This document shows positions 20,348-31,812 of a DNA stretch of 64,000 nt, piece by piece. The notes below the pieces were generated by a model. It searched no databases. It was given only the letters and a program-made list of their open reading frames with translations, and was not told the origin of the DNA. Numbering within the stretch: the first letter of the stretch is position 1; the number at the start of each line of letters is the position of its first letter. Source of the DNA: Strobilurus pachycystidiatus (Eukaryota > Basidiomycota > Agaricomycetes > Agaricales > Physalacriaceae); the NCBI GenBank assembly GCA_019915135.1, contig JAHLMK010000003.1, forward strand, positions 372,001 through 436,000, read 5' to 3'. The translations under genes and the position numbers were made by a program.

Positions 20348-20651
20348 GGTAGCAGCATGGACCGCTCAAACGCACACCTTCCGACTCATCCCAGCGCCTG
20401 TTCAATAAGTCTAAGCGCAATCGGCCCGCCTCAAAACTCGCGTGGCCTTAAAAGCTTGGCGAGCCAATGGTGAGCCACAATCATCAGAGCCTCACTTACC
20501 TCCACTCTCGCTCACGAGAGCAAAACTTCTGGATCTTGTCAGACGGTGCAGTCTCTACCACTGAGTGCTCGTGTGCCAGTGGCACTCACTGTGAGGGCAC
20601 AAATGAATTCGAACAGGGACCGAGCCACTGACTGATTTTTTTCCTAGCACA
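20348..20651. other. Divergent region between the dead type C and type A2 F-box genes
   Basis: Holds the putative promoters of both F-box genes. A GTGCCAGTGGCACTCAC stretch near 20571 is a small imperfect palindrome. No coding frame. Confidence 0.4.
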
Positions 20652-22445
20652 ATGGACAAAGGATATTCGAGCTCGAACGAAGAGGACACCAAAGAGCGGT
20701 GTATGTGCTGCTTCCCCCGATCCCACTACTCCCAACGTGACCAGGACCTGCTTCGCGGGACATACGCGCTCTCTGACACAAATTACCGTGAATTGCCGCA
20801 AATCATACAAGAATCTCCGAACCACATATCAGACCTAGAAGAACAGATCTTCATGGCACAAAACTCTGTGAAGCAGCTCATTCAGTCTCGCGATGAGAAA
20901 CTGTTAGCCATGGACGTTGCTCGGTGTTTGCTTCACCCCATTCGTTCCCTTCCGATCGAGATAATGGGGGAGATATTCGCTTACTGTGTCCCTACATGGG
21001 AGGATCTTCTGGCGTCCCACACGATGGAATCGCTCGACCCTTACTCCGCGCCATGGCTGTTGACTTATATTAGCCGCCGATGGAGGGACATTGCTATTTC
21101 TATGCCCAAACTATGGGCGTGTATCGCTGTAGACTCCGGTCGCTTAACGGAGAAGATCTCCTCGAGATGGGAAGTGTCTTCGCGACTGGCCGTTCATCTC
21201 AAAAGAGCTGGCAAAGCCAACTTGTCGCTCAAACTCACGAGTATGCTGAGCATTTCTCTGCGTGAGGCGTTCCCAGATACGCAACTGGTGCTTGCTCGCA
21301 TCAAGAGACTGTCTCTCCAGATGCACCTGTCGTCTTTCGATTCCTTTGACGGTTTCGTGCTACCCGTGCTTGAGACGCTGATTCTCAATCAGATTGATAG
21401 ATCATGGACACACCGAGTTCTCACATTCACGACTGTGGATGCGACGCCCAAGCTCCAGTCTGTGAAGATTATTCCCCTCCGAAAGAAGTCTGTCAATCCA
21501 GATCAGCTCGTTCTGCCTTGGTCCAAAATCCGAACGTTCCATCTTTCCATGGCTTCTCTGGATGGGTATCGGCATCTCGCACTTCTCGCCGATGGGGTTG
21601 TCAATCTCGGAGTGACAGCCGAAGGGTTCGGTGGTATCGACCATCCTTGTCTTCCCGAGAGTGGTCTTGTTCTTCCACACCTCCATCGTTTGGTAGTTAC
21701 CGAGGCGACAGCTACCGAGGCGACTGCCAAAGGTGACGTTGTACGAAAACTAATTGATCTCATGGATACGCCGCGTCTTTCTGTCCTTGAGCTTACATAT
21801 CTCCTCGATGTGGGTCAGAGGATCATTTCTTTCCCCAACCTTTGTACAAGCGCGGCGGAGCACTTGACGACGCTTCGTATCCAATGCGATACGCAGCTTC
21901 TACAGAACAGAAAGGGTCTGTTGGACTTCTTAGTGTGTACACCACGCGTAGAAACGCTCGCGCTCTTTGGCGATGCGCTGCACGGAGACATCATTCGTGG
22001 ACTGGAAGTGTCTGACGAGATGTGCCGATTACCTCGCCTGTGCCGCCTTGACGTCCGCGAGGACAACCTGGGATACGGTGTCGCAGTCATGCTAGACATG
22101 CTAGAGACTCGGATCGGAGAAGGAGCAGTTCTGCGTACGGCTGCCCTGCAGCGCAGCCTGGAAAAGATCCTTGTTCCGCGATGGATGTACCATTCCCGGG
22201 ATCAGCGCTGGCAGAGTGTGATTGCGGAGAGATTATTGACGGTGGAATGCGGTACGAGCGACGATTATCTGGACGAGGAGGCGGTTCCTACGGATGAAGA
22301 GGGTGCCAGTGAGTCGGATTTCAGTAGCGATGACGGGTGGTCAGAGGAGGACGAGTTCATCAGGAATACCGACTGGAGGCAAGAGTTTCTTGTTGAGCCA
22401 CTTCATCCTGGTCGTCCAGACCATGCCTCGAATTTACTTGAGTAG
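20652..22445 (+). CDS. F-box-like protein, type A copy 2
   Basis: A single exon of 597 residues, clearly homologous to 7819-9591 along the whole length. It has the Cys head (CMCCFPRSHYSQ), a coiled coil, the F-box-like motif LLHPIRSLPIEIMGEIFAYC, WRDIAISMPKLWACI, a leucine-rich body and an acidic tail ending NLLE. One small insertion, a duplicated VTEATA-type unit, lies near residue 340. It is presumed to be an SCF substrate adaptor. The frame is free of lesions, so the gene may be active. It stands head-to-head with the dead type C gene and upstream of the 5-phosphatase gene. Confidence 0.8.
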   Translation: MDKGYSSSNEEDTKERCMCCFPRSHYSQRDQDLLRGTYALSDTNYRELPQIIQESPNHISDLEEQIFMAQNSVKQLIQSRDEKLLAMDVARCLLHPIRSLPIEIMGEIFAYCVPTWEDLLASHTMESLDPYSAPWLLTYISRRWRDIAISMPKLWACIAVDSGRLTEKISSRWEVSSRLAVHLKRAGKANLSLKLTSMLSISLREAFPDTQLVLARIKRLSLQMHLSSFDSFDGFVLPVLETLILNQIDRSWTHRVLTFTTVDATPKLQSVKIIPLRKKSVNPDQLVLPWSKIRTFHLSMASLDGYRHLALLADGVVNLGVTAEGFGGIDHPCLPESGLVLPHLHRLVVTEATATEATAKGDVVRKLIDLMDTPRLSVLELTYLLDVGQRIISFPNLCTSAAEHLTTLRIQCDTQLLQNRKGLLDFLVCTPRVETLALFGDALHGDIIRGLEVSDEMCRLPRLCRLDVREDNLGYGVAVMLDMLETRIGEGAVLRTAALQRSLEKILVPRWMYHSRDQRWQSVIAERLLTVECGTSDDYLDEEAVPTDEEGASESDFSSDDGWSEEDEFIRNTDWRQEFLVEPLHPGRPDHASNLLE

Positions 22446-22865
22446 ATTATAAACTAAGTTCTCCACGTAGTTCAGAATCTCATGCTTGACCCAAGGTGTC
22501 CTTCTTGCTCTCTTTCACACCTTCTTTCCTACTGCAACGATTTGGAGGACCACAGATGGAGAGTCGGAGATTCGGTGAAGATGAAAGGGTCGATACCAGC
22601 ATAGTAGTTCGAGAGCCGTACATATCTCCAGCGGAACAACAAGATTGACAGATGAAAATGCGCCACAGCGACCGAAGAAATAGACGCGTGCCCTTGGCGC
22701 CCGAAAGGATAGGGGCGTGGGCGGGTGGACCCTGGTTTCGGGCGGAAGCCAGATTTGGAAGGACCATAGCATTCGACTTTCTTCTACACCACCATCACCG
22801 CCCGGTTCGACATTGCCCGCCCTTCCCGCCAGTCGACGAGCGAGAGAGGGAAGACGCCGGCCGGT
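22446..22865. other. Intergenic, 5' flank of the 5-phosphatase gene
   Basis: The first part resembles the 3' flank remnant at 12178-12260. The remainder, with the ACACCACCATCACCGCCC region, should contain the promoter of the 5-phosphatase gene. No coding frame is supported on the plus strand. Confidence 0.5.
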
Positions 22866-25800
22866 ATGGACAACATCGAGACCACTCCGCAGCCCGCGGT
22901 CAAAAACCTGCGCTCTAGATTCGAGCAGCTTGCAGTCGAGACATCGCCGCCCGCGTCGGGGCCAAGGCGCCCGTTGAGCAAAGTCGGGCTGCTCGAGCCA
23001 GGGAGTCCGAGACAGAGAGCGACATCCGCCACGTTCACGCCCAGCGATGTGCAGCACATCCGCACATCGTCCTCCGCGTCGGATTTGAAGGCGCTGAAAC
23101 GCCCGCCCCCGCCCCCGCCTACGACGAAGCTGTCGCCTACGCCGTCCCCCCTCATGCGTCCTGTTCCGGATCCCATTCCTAGTCCAAGCCCGACGCCAAG
23201 CGGATCGAATCACCACACGCCGCGCGCGCCCTCCATCTCGTTGATCGACACGGACGTAGAGGACGGCGACGAGGGAGGAGGAAAGGGCGTTGCTGCACTG
23301 CGATCCAAGTTTTTGTACGTGTATGCGCCGCTGTTTCACGCTTAACTAATAATACGCGCAGAGATGTTGACACCAACACGAGCGGGCACACCAGATCACT
23401 GTTAGTAGTCTCACGCAGCCCCGCCTTTACCGATGAATTGACGAGCACACCCAGGTCTGATGTCGCAGATAAATCCCAGTACGGCTCGTCCCACACCGCT
23501 GCAGCTTGACTGACCTATCTTTGCAGAGTACCTGCGGCCATGGACGCGGAGACGAGTAGTGCGCCTGAAAGGTGTGTTTCCGTGACACATTGCGTTCGGT
23601 ATCTCATGCTTTATTTCAAAGAGAAACCAGCGTAACGGCACTGCGCTCGAAATTCATGTTCGTCTGCTTCCATCACCATGCCCGCGCTCGCTATTGACCA
23701 GTTTCGCCTTGCAATCTTCAGAGGCAACCAACACGCGCCGCACTATGCTAGCCCAAGCTCGAGTTCTAGTCTTCTTCTTCCGCACAGAGTTCCGCCAGCG
23801 AAGCCACCACCACCACCGCCCGTTCCGTCCGTCTCGCCTTCTCAGTCCTCGTCTTCCCATTCCAGCGGCAGCAGCGCCCATGACCCCTTCTTTGATCACG
23901 ACGAAGTAGAATCTCCAGAAACAGCAGTCCCTCTCGGCCACCACAGAGACGACTCGCTCATAGATCTCGACAGTCCAAGGTCAAGCAGGTCCAGTCTCTC
24001 ATCGCCTGACAGCGAGATTAGTCAACATTCCGCTCCTACCAAAACAGCACGACAACCACCTCCGCCGCGACCTCCGCCTAGGCACGGTCGCACCATGGGT
24101 GGCGATCGGCCTGGAACGCACTATTATCCTCAGCATCATTTTCACCATCCACCGCATCATCATCAGCATCCTCCACCTTTGATACACGCTTCGGCTCCTC
24201 CACTACCAACTCGCCGTCCGACGGTGGCAATGCCTACAGACGAAGATAACCCGCCACCACTTCCAAATAGGTTGCGACCTATAAGCATCCAAGCATCTGT
24301 ACCCGTTCAACCCGCTTCAGCCCCACCCACGCCGGGAGCGGCCGCATCTCCAGCCAGTGACAGACGCGTATTTGGCGCCGGTAAACACCTACCGCCTCCC
24401 ACGCGAACGATAGCGCTTGGGGATAAGCTGCCGCAAGTACGGAAGCCTGTGAGCGGCGATGACTCAGACGAAGAGTCGGAAGAGGAAGAGGTGGAGATGA
24501 AGGGTACTGGGGTCGATATGTTGCCGGACAGCAGTCGTACGTCGAGGCGGCCGCCACGTATGCAGGACGTGCATGATGGGTACAATATCTACAATCCTAT
24601 CCAGGTCCCGTCGTTCACGGGGCATGTGCGGATGTCGGGTACACATGTGGTCGTTGGCGAGGGACACAAGATCAGGGTGTATGACTTGTCTATCCAGGAC
24701 CAGCCGCTGTGGGTCGTGGACACGAAGGAGGTCGGGGCAAAGAGTGTGACGATTCTGTCGGTCGAATTTCGTTCTGGAGGACGGTTTGTCTGGGTTGGGA
24801 CGAAGGAAGGACATGTCTTCGAGGTGGACGTCAAATCGGGGCAATTTACTGGTGTGAAGCTGAACGCCCATTTACACGGTGTCTCGCATATTCTCCGATT
24901 TGGATCTGCGATGGTCACTCTCGACGATGGCGGGAAGGTATTGGTCTGGACGCCGGAAGCAGGGGAGGACGCGGTGCAGATGGGGCAGACGCAGCCTCGC
25001 GTGGTGCGAGTCACGGAGAAGCCGAATTTCGCCAAGCTGATTAACGGGATGCTGTGGACTGCGTCGAGGAAAGAAGGCGTGGGCGGCAATACGCCAGCCA
25101 AGGTGCCTATCATCCGCGTGTACGACATCTTCAACCCGGGATGTGTGGGGCGTACGGTCCTGCCTAGCGAGCACGTTGGCGCCGTGACGTCTGCGGCGAT
25201 ACTACCTTCGGACCCGACGCGTGTGTACGTAGGACACGAGGAGGGATACATTACGATCTGGGAGCTGGAGACCGAGGACCGGTACCCGCGCTGCGCCGAG
25301 GTGATGAAGGTGTCGACGTCTGATATCATGTGTCTTGAGGGCGTATACAATCGGTTATGGGCTGGGAGTCGGAGCGGGACGATTTCTGCTTACGATGTGG
25401 TGCCGCGGCCGTGGGTGGTGACGAACTGCTGGAACCCACACCCTGGAATGCCGGTTACGACGCTGCAGGTGGATCCGTTCGGGGTGGAGCAGACGGGGCG
25501 GCTTTGTGTGTTGAGTGTGAGCCGGGATGAGAACTTGATGCTTTGGGATGGGTTGTTGAGTCTGGACTGGATAGGTGAGTGCCCGGTTGGACATATGGTG
25601 GGGTTAGTTGCTGATGATCTTTGTAGATAATGAGCTGATGAAGCACGAACAGTCGTTCAGCACCTTCCGGGACCTTACGGTGCTCATCATCTCCTGGAAC
25701 TGCGACGCTGCGAAGCCGGAACACCTCAATGGCGACCCTGCGAACGTGAATCTACTGCATGACATCCTGACGAGCGTGGAATCCCCCGATATCATCTCGT

Positions 25801-26926
25801 TTGGGTTCCAGGAGGTGGTGGACTTGGAGAACCGCAAGCTTGCGGCGAAGAGCATCGTGATCAACGCTACCTCGAAAAAGCACAGCGACGATGGGGCAGC
25901 GGTTGGGGACAAGGTGACTGGGGCGTATAAGAGGTGGCATAACCAAATGATGCTGGCGGTGAGGCTGGCGATGCCCCCGGATTGCCCGTATACGTGCATT
26001 CATACGGAGAGTCTGGTGGGGTTGTTCACGTGTATATTTGTGAAGAACTCGGAGCGGGCGACGTTGAGGGATATGGCGATTTCGACGATCAAGAGGGGGA
26101 TGGGGGGCAGGTATGGGAATAAGGTGTGTTCCTCCAAATTATCAGGTGGATGGATGGGTGCTGAATTGTGGAATGGTGTAGGGAGGCATCGTCGCACGTT
26201 TGATCATCGAGGACTCGTCGATGTGTTTTATCAATTGTCATTTGGCGGCGGGGCAGAGTCATGTCAGAACGCGCAACGCGGATATCACGGGGATATTGGA
26301 GGAGAAGAATATGTTCCCGGCTAGTGCGTCGGAGGCTGTGGCATTTGTGGGTGGTGGGGATGGGAGTGCTGTTACGGATCATGAGATGGTCTTCGTATGT
26401 GGACTCTTATGTTTTGCATCCCCTTGCTAATTTCGCCTTTCAGCTGAACGGTGACATGAACTACCGCATCGACCAGAGGAGGGACAATATCGTTGCCGCC
26501 GTCAAGGCTGGTCAATGGGAGAGCATGCTGCCTCACGACCAACTCCTGAAGGAGATCAAGCACAACCGCGGCTGCCGTCTGCGCGTGTTCAGCGAAGGGC
26601 CCATCACCTTCCCGCCGACGTACAAATACGACCGGCGTACGAGCGAGTACGACTCGTCGGAGAAACGGCGGTCGCCCGCGTGGTGCGACCGCGTCCTGTG
26701 GCGCACGACTAATCCGTCGAGGGTGGAGCAGCTGCACTATCGGAGGTATGAGGCGAACGTTTCGGACCATAGGCCGATATCGAGTGCGTTCCGGACGACG
26801 GTGAAGAGTGTGCATCAGGAGGTGCGGGGCAGGTATAAGAGCGAGGTGCAGGTACAATGGGCGCAGGAGGAGGTGCGTCTGTTGGGGATGTTGAGGGAGT
26901 ATTTTGTGGAGAAGGGGATTGTTTGA
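22866..26926 (+). CDS. Inositol-polyphosphate 5-phosphatase with N-terminal WD40-like region
   Basis: Exons: 22866-23314, 23362-23454, 23527-23571, 23622-23657, 23722-25574, 25627-26123, 26182-26394 and 26444-26926. They sum to 3669 nt, i.e. 1222 residues. The N-terminal 370 or so residues are Pro/Ser-rich and probably disordered, with runs of Pro and His. A beta-propeller-like region follows (HVRMSGTHVVVGEGHKIRVY, WVGTKEGHVFEVD, VYVGHEEGYITIWELE, LWAGSRSGTISAYDV). The C-terminal catalytic domain shows WNCDAAKP, FGFQEVVDL, the LNGDMNYRID form of the (W)xGDxN(Y/F)R motif, SPAWCDRVLW and SDHRPI. These enzymes remove the 5-phosphate from phosphoinositides such as PI(4,5)P2 at membranes; the WD40 arrangement recalls plant and fungal type II enzymes. 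All motifs are intact. Confidence 0.9.
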
Positions 26927-27537
26927 CGGTTGACAATCATGGGAATGGGCAGGAAGGGTTTGGGGAGTTGAGGGTTTTTTTTATCTTATTGTGAAGCACG
27001 GTCGTCATCATTATGGTACTTGTATACTTAGTTGTTATTGGACTCGTTCGGACTAGCATGTGTGTATAAGTATAAGTAGAGTATCACTTGTTTGTTTTGT
27101 AGTCGCATTAGATCGAATGGCATAACGGGAAACGGTTTTCTCGGGAGAAAAGAGAATTTTAGTCGCATACTTGCGCATCGCTCGTGATGCCCATTATTCG
27201 ATGTCTCAACGACGATTGATCAGAGATATCGAAAATTGACGCTGCGAATTTGGAGCCGATTGCAAGTGAGAGAAACGACATTCGATGACTTTGACGATGA
27301 ACTGGTCAGTTTCTAAACAAGTACCGACCATCTCTAAGTATCTGGAGTGGGTAGCGGTCATGTAACGGATAATAGGTGAGTGAGCACTGGTCTGTGTATC
27401 CATAGTTGATCCCAGAGTGTAATTGATTGCATCATCAATATCAGGCACGAGACGGGTTTCTTTCGTACAATCAACACCGGTACGTGCAGGCTTCACTCTT
27501 CCGGCTTTCGAACCGCTGAAAAAACTGCAAGGATACC
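26927..27537. other. Intergenic, nothing recognised
   Basis: 3' flank of the 5-phosphatase gene (a T-run at 26976-26983 may be part of its 3' end) and 5' flank of F-box B2. Confidence 0.5.
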
Positions 27538-29301
27538 ATGGTGTCTATCCCGTCGTGGCGTTCCTGTTCATCATGTTCCTGCCAAAATCACACCATCCCC
27601 GTTTTCGCACCCGGCGAAGAAGAGTCCATTCACACCAAGCCGGGATTAGCTGCTCTTGCTGGTACCAACAACGTGCCGTCCACCTTCGAAGAGATTGAAG
27701 TCCAGGCAATGATACACGCGCTCGAGTCGCGTCTTGCCACCCTTGACCAAACATCCCTCAACCTCGCGGCGTTCTCTGCGGCCCTCGCAATCCAGAAAAA
27801 GGATGTCGATTGCCTTATAGGACGTCTCGCCGAGCAGCGTCAAAGGATCAGCGACTCCATTTCAAGGCGTAGGCGAATCCTTAGCCCGGTCCGACATCTA
27901 CCTCCCGAAATCCTTTCCCGTATCTTTTCCTTCACCGTCGAATTTCCTGTTCGCCGAACCGTACGGCCCGACATTGAAGTGGGCAGTCCTACTCTCTGGA
28001 ACCTCCATCCTGTCGAAAATATGCTCTGGACCATCGAACTCGTTTGCAGGGGCTGGCGCAACGTACTTCTTGACGCGCCCCAGCTGTGGTCAATGATAAC
28101 GATGGTACTTGGAGATAATTGGGCGAGCATGACTCGTCTTGCCTTGCAGCTCAGTCGAGCGCGTCTGTGCATGCTATCCCTTTGCATCTGCTCTGAAACA
28201 GGGCGGCTCCCACCTGAGCTCATATTCCTCCTTCTTCCCTTCGCCGACCGTATCAAGCAGTGGGAGCTTTGCATATACATGCCCTTCTTAAATGACCTTG
28301 CTGTGTTCTCCCACCGTCTTTGTGCTCTCGAAACACTCACAGTCGTATGCCTCCGGCCTCCAAATCACGAGTGGGATGAGCCTTGGCCAGTTGTCCCTGT
28401 TTTAAAAGAATGTCCACGGCTCATTAATGTGGACCTGACAGACATTTACGCATGTGCCAGGTCTCTTGACCTTCCGTGGGAGCAGTTAGAATGTTTTCGG
28501 TCTTCGCACGTCTTTCTGCCACATCACGACCATTACACGGGCCCACGCCCATTGCAGATCCTGGAGATGCTTCAATTGTCAACGCACCTCCGCGAAATTC
28601 GTGTTCGCGTAGAGGAGCACGACAATGATGTTGATCAAGATGAACTCGCGGACTTTGATCCCATAGTGCGCGAAGATCTTACATCCCTCTTCATTGAAAT
28701 ATGGCCAGGCGAACAATCCAGCCCAGTCTCCAGCGTGCTCTCCCGTCTTACTACACCCGCACTGACGCGTCTCGTCGTGCACACCGGGAAATTGGACTGT
28801 CCCGGAACACGAGATTCATACGGGACATTCGCCGAAGTTGTCAACTTTCTCGAGAAATCCAAGCCGCCGTTGGAATACTTGCTCTACCAGAATGGCGACG
28901 TAGCTGCTGGGGATTTCGTCCGTCTGTTTGGCGCGGTACCTGCCTTATCCAACCTGCGACTGGTGAACTGTGCTGGAATCAGTAACGAGGTGATCGGGAC
29001 TTTGACAATTCAGCCGCACGCGGGAGGCGTCGTCGCACCACAACTCCACATGCTGGCTCTTCATGGACTGCTTGATTTCGAGGGTGATGTGTTTGTGGAG
29101 ATGGTAGCGTCGCGCTTGCAGGTCGCACCGATGGCATCGATTGATTTATGTTGGTTCGTCGAGGGAGCGGACAACCTTGGGGAGCGAGCGAATTTGGAGA
29201 AAGAAGTCGCGAGTACGGGACTACGCCCTGATGTGGACGGGGGGCTCTTGCTTGCGACCAGTGTAAAACATGATGTAGATTACGGTGAATATCTGACTTG
29301 A
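27538..29301 (+). CDS. F-box-like protein, type B copy 2
   Basis: A single exon of 587 residues, homologous end to end to the type B gene at 10116-11909. It has the Cys-containing head (SCSSCSCQNHTIPVF), a coiled coil (ALESRLATLDQTSLNLAAF), the F-box-like motif VRHLPPEILSRIFSFT, then WRNVLLDAPQLWSMITMV and a leucine-rich body. It ends VDYGEYLT against VDYAEYLT. The frame is intact. It is presumed to be an SCF adaptor; its substrate is unknown. It is separated from type A copy 2 by the 5-phosphatase gene, whereas the other A and B copies are adjacent. Confidence 0.8.
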   Translation: MVSIPSWRSCSSCSCQNHTIPVFAPGEEESIHTKPGLAALAGTNNVPSTFEEIEVQAMIHALESRLATLDQTSLNLAAFSAALAIQKKDVDCLIGRLAEQRQRISDSISRRRRILSPVRHLPPEILSRIFSFTVEFPVRRTVRPDIEVGSPTLWNLHPVENMLWTIELVCRGWRNVLLDAPQLWSMITMVLGDNWASMTRLALQLSRARLCMLSLCICSETGRLPPELIFLLLPFADRIKQWELCIYMPFLNDLAVFSHRLCALETLTVVCLRPPNHEWDEPWPVVPVLKECPRLINVDLTDIYACARSLDLPWEQLECFRSSHVFLPHHDHYTGPRPLQILEMLQLSTHLREIRVRVEEHDNDVDQDELADFDPIVREDLTSLFIEIWPGEQSSPVSSVLSRLTTPALTRLVVHTGKLDCPGTRDSYGTFAEVVNFLEKSKPPLEYLLYQNGDVAAGDFVRLFGAVPALSNLRLVNCAGISNEVIGTLTIQPHAGGVVAPQLHMLALHGLLDFEGDVFVEMVASRLQVAPMASIDLCWFVEGADNLGERANLEKEVASTGLRPDVDGGLLLATSVKHDVDYGEYLT

Positions 29302-29665
29302 TACTAGTCTGTGGTACAGACGTTGTGTTCCCGTTGATACAAGATATGTCAATAGAAGCTCACAAGCGATGTTTCCTCAGCCCCAGATCCAGTCTGTGTC
29401 TTTTCTTCTGGCATCAAGCTCACGATCAAGCACCTCCCAAGACATAAGGTCGACCCCGCGCGCCCAGAATGACACCTCAACGCGTCGGTTTCTCCACTTC
29501 TATCCTCAGACTCTTCCGGCAGCTACTGAACGTTCCTCACTACATTTCACGAAGAATATATTCAAGAATGCTACGGGATTTGGTGACTGTGCTACTGGGG
29601 GTTCAGATACTATGTGATTGCCTGTTCACCGGAGTACAAGTTAGGAAATGTCAGGTAGTCCTCTT
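29302..29665. other. Convergent intergenic region
   Basis: Lies between the ends of the type B2 gene and the minus-strand F-box gene. No coding frame is supported. Confidence 0.5.
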
Positions 29666-30720
29666 CTAATGCCACCTCAACTTCTTCCCTCTCGCTCTAG
29701 CCTCGAGCTCCAAGTCCAGAACATTCCAAAGCGTATCCTGCATCCATTTCTCCCAAGACTGACGGGACCACGATATGTAATCCACACCACAACCCGGATA
29801 ACACGTCAAGCCCTTGACAGGTTCGTAATCGCGACTGATATAGGGATACATGAAGAAGAACCGCTTGTCGTCCTTGAACTCGTCTGCGAGCTCCGGGACG
29901 CCCCAGTCGATAAAGCACTGCGGAGCATCTTCTACCATAAAGCTGAAGGTGATCGCAAAGGCCTTGAACGTGGGATGGGCAGCTGAGAGTACGCTCCGAA
30001 TGAAGTTGGATGGGTCGTCCGCCCATGAGATCGATGTATTGCACATCACGTAGTCGGCGCGAATGTTGAGGTGCGTCAGCGCGGGACAACGCTCGAAAAC
30101 TTTCCGCCAAGACGGGTACTCCTTCATCACCGCGTCGTATTTCATCCCATGAGGATCGCGGAACTCGAGGTCCAGGTGGGTGATGCTGGGCCGCATCGTG
30201 CGACGCGCGTAGGTTCATCATGGCGAAGAACTTGGGGTTGATCTTCCCGGAGGCCATGGCTTCGAGCAATTCGTAGTAATCGCTATCGGGCTGACTGAAC
30301 ACAGCAAGGGAAGTGACACCGCTGCACGCCTCGAGTACGGGTCCAACGAAGCCGGCGCTGCTGTACCACTTGCGCATGATGCAGAGCTTCTTCACGTGCC
30401 GCGCGAGGAACGTCGGGTCCCGCTCTCGGTGCAGCTCAACGGAAGTGAGGAACTTCTCCTCGGTCCCTGAACGTTCAAGGATCGCCACGCAATCGTAGAC
30501 CAGAGGGTCCATCCTACCTTGAGTCAGTGATTTTGAGAACTGGAGCAAAATACACTGAACCCACCAGGTCTTTACGGTTTTCGATACGAGAGCAAGTCTC
30601 TTCGGCTTGGTGATACGTTCGTAAACAGCGAAGATCCTACGTGCGATGTCGACCGGGAGGTCGGAAAAGGGAAAGGGCCTGCGCCTTTCTGATGCGCTTG
30701 GATCTCCGCATGCTGGTGTG
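29666..30720 (-). pseudogene. F-box protein, type D, with one frameshift
   Basis: Exon 1 (from about 30720 to 30565) encodes the F-box PFPFSDLPVDIARRIFAVYE followed by LALVSKTVKTW. The intron is 30564-30514 (51 bp). Exon 2 runs to the stop at 29666, with blocks such as HVKKLCIM, THLDLEF, CPALTHLNIRAD and WMQDTLWNVLDLELE. Within 30198-30215 the coding frame changes, from the frame ending FFAMMNLRA to the one starting MRPSITHLDLEF. The exon is one base longer than a whole number of codons, so one extra base explains it. The true start codon was not found. An acceptor-like CTCATACTCAG at about 30740 suggests an upstream exon. The gene is probably recently inactivated, unless the base is a sequence error. 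Confidence 0.6.
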
Positions 30721-31812
30721 TCGCGTTTCGAAGACGGTAGGCAGAATCTGAGTATGAGAAATTTGCTGATGAGCCACTTCGAGAAAGACTACTCGTACCA
30801 AGGATGGATATCAAGAACCGAGTAAGACTTGACCGCGACCAGGTCAGAATGCAAATCGAAGCACTAGAATTATTGTACACGTCGCACGAGCAGATTCTCC
30901 TCCAGTGAGATCGCGTCATGGTCAGAGGAGATTGGCACAGCAGGACTGTGGACGCGACGCATATACGAAGGCAGTGAAGACCGTACCCCAGGTCAGATGA
31001 GGTGGGATCGGCCGAGTCTTTCGGAAACGCCATCGTCGACCGCGTCTTCAACCGCCGCCTGACCCTCGTCGTGTAACATTACATGTCCTAAGCGACTGGC
31101 TGGTTCTCTCATTCTACGTCCTCGTGTGATTGGCTTGGGTGTAGATTGTATGTTTGTTCAGAACCCGATTTCTCGTGGGGTAGTGATAATGGCACCGGAC
31201 AGAGATCTGCAGGCCTAGAGGTTGCATGCGTGAGGACTGGAAGATGGGCCGTGTACGGAGAGAAGGGCGATGGACAAATTGCGGAAGGAATTAAGCACCA
31301 CTGAGTTTGTTCAGTACGAATATGACAAGAGATGGAGGAGCGCGTACGGCGGTCTTACACACGATGGTGTTCTGATCTCCGCTCATGGTTCCTTGAGAAG
31401 ATCGTCGGCGCGCGCGTCACTTTCCAATTGCCCAGCATTGGTTCCAAATGCAAAGCTTGGAGAAATGGCGATGCATAGACCTAGAGGAAGGCCAAAGGTT
31501 GTGGTTGCTGGACAAGATGTGGAGGGCCTGGGATAGATCCAGACGGAATCCTGAGGAAGTGGCAGCTTCAAGCGTCTGACGGGGATTTTGAGCGTTGGGC
31601 GCGGCTGCTCGCGGCGCACACTGCAAGGAGAACTGCTTGAAGAATCAGTCAGGCCGATCGATGTGAGGATAAGGATCGCATACGTCGCCCTTCTGGTTGT
31701 CTCGAGGGAAATTTCTCATCGCTATACCGCGTTCACTTGCGCCGTGCTGCCACGATTTCAGCGGGGTCGTGTTGGATCAGCGAGTGTGCATCTCAGTGTG
31801 TCCAATGCTGTG
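30721..31812. other. Intergenic, possible 5' exons of both flanking F-box genes
   Basis: The plus-strand frame leading into F-box C2 is open from 31588, but its first 75 residues look unlike protein. A plus-strand frame at 31270-31536 (88 residues) has no recognisable feature. I see no repeat. Confidence 0.4.

Noticed and set aside
22515..23339. Minus-strand 274-residue frame antisense to the 5-phosphatase start
   Set aside because: Arg/Gly-rich shadow of a Pro/Ser-rich exon; the plus-strand splice model is fully coherent.
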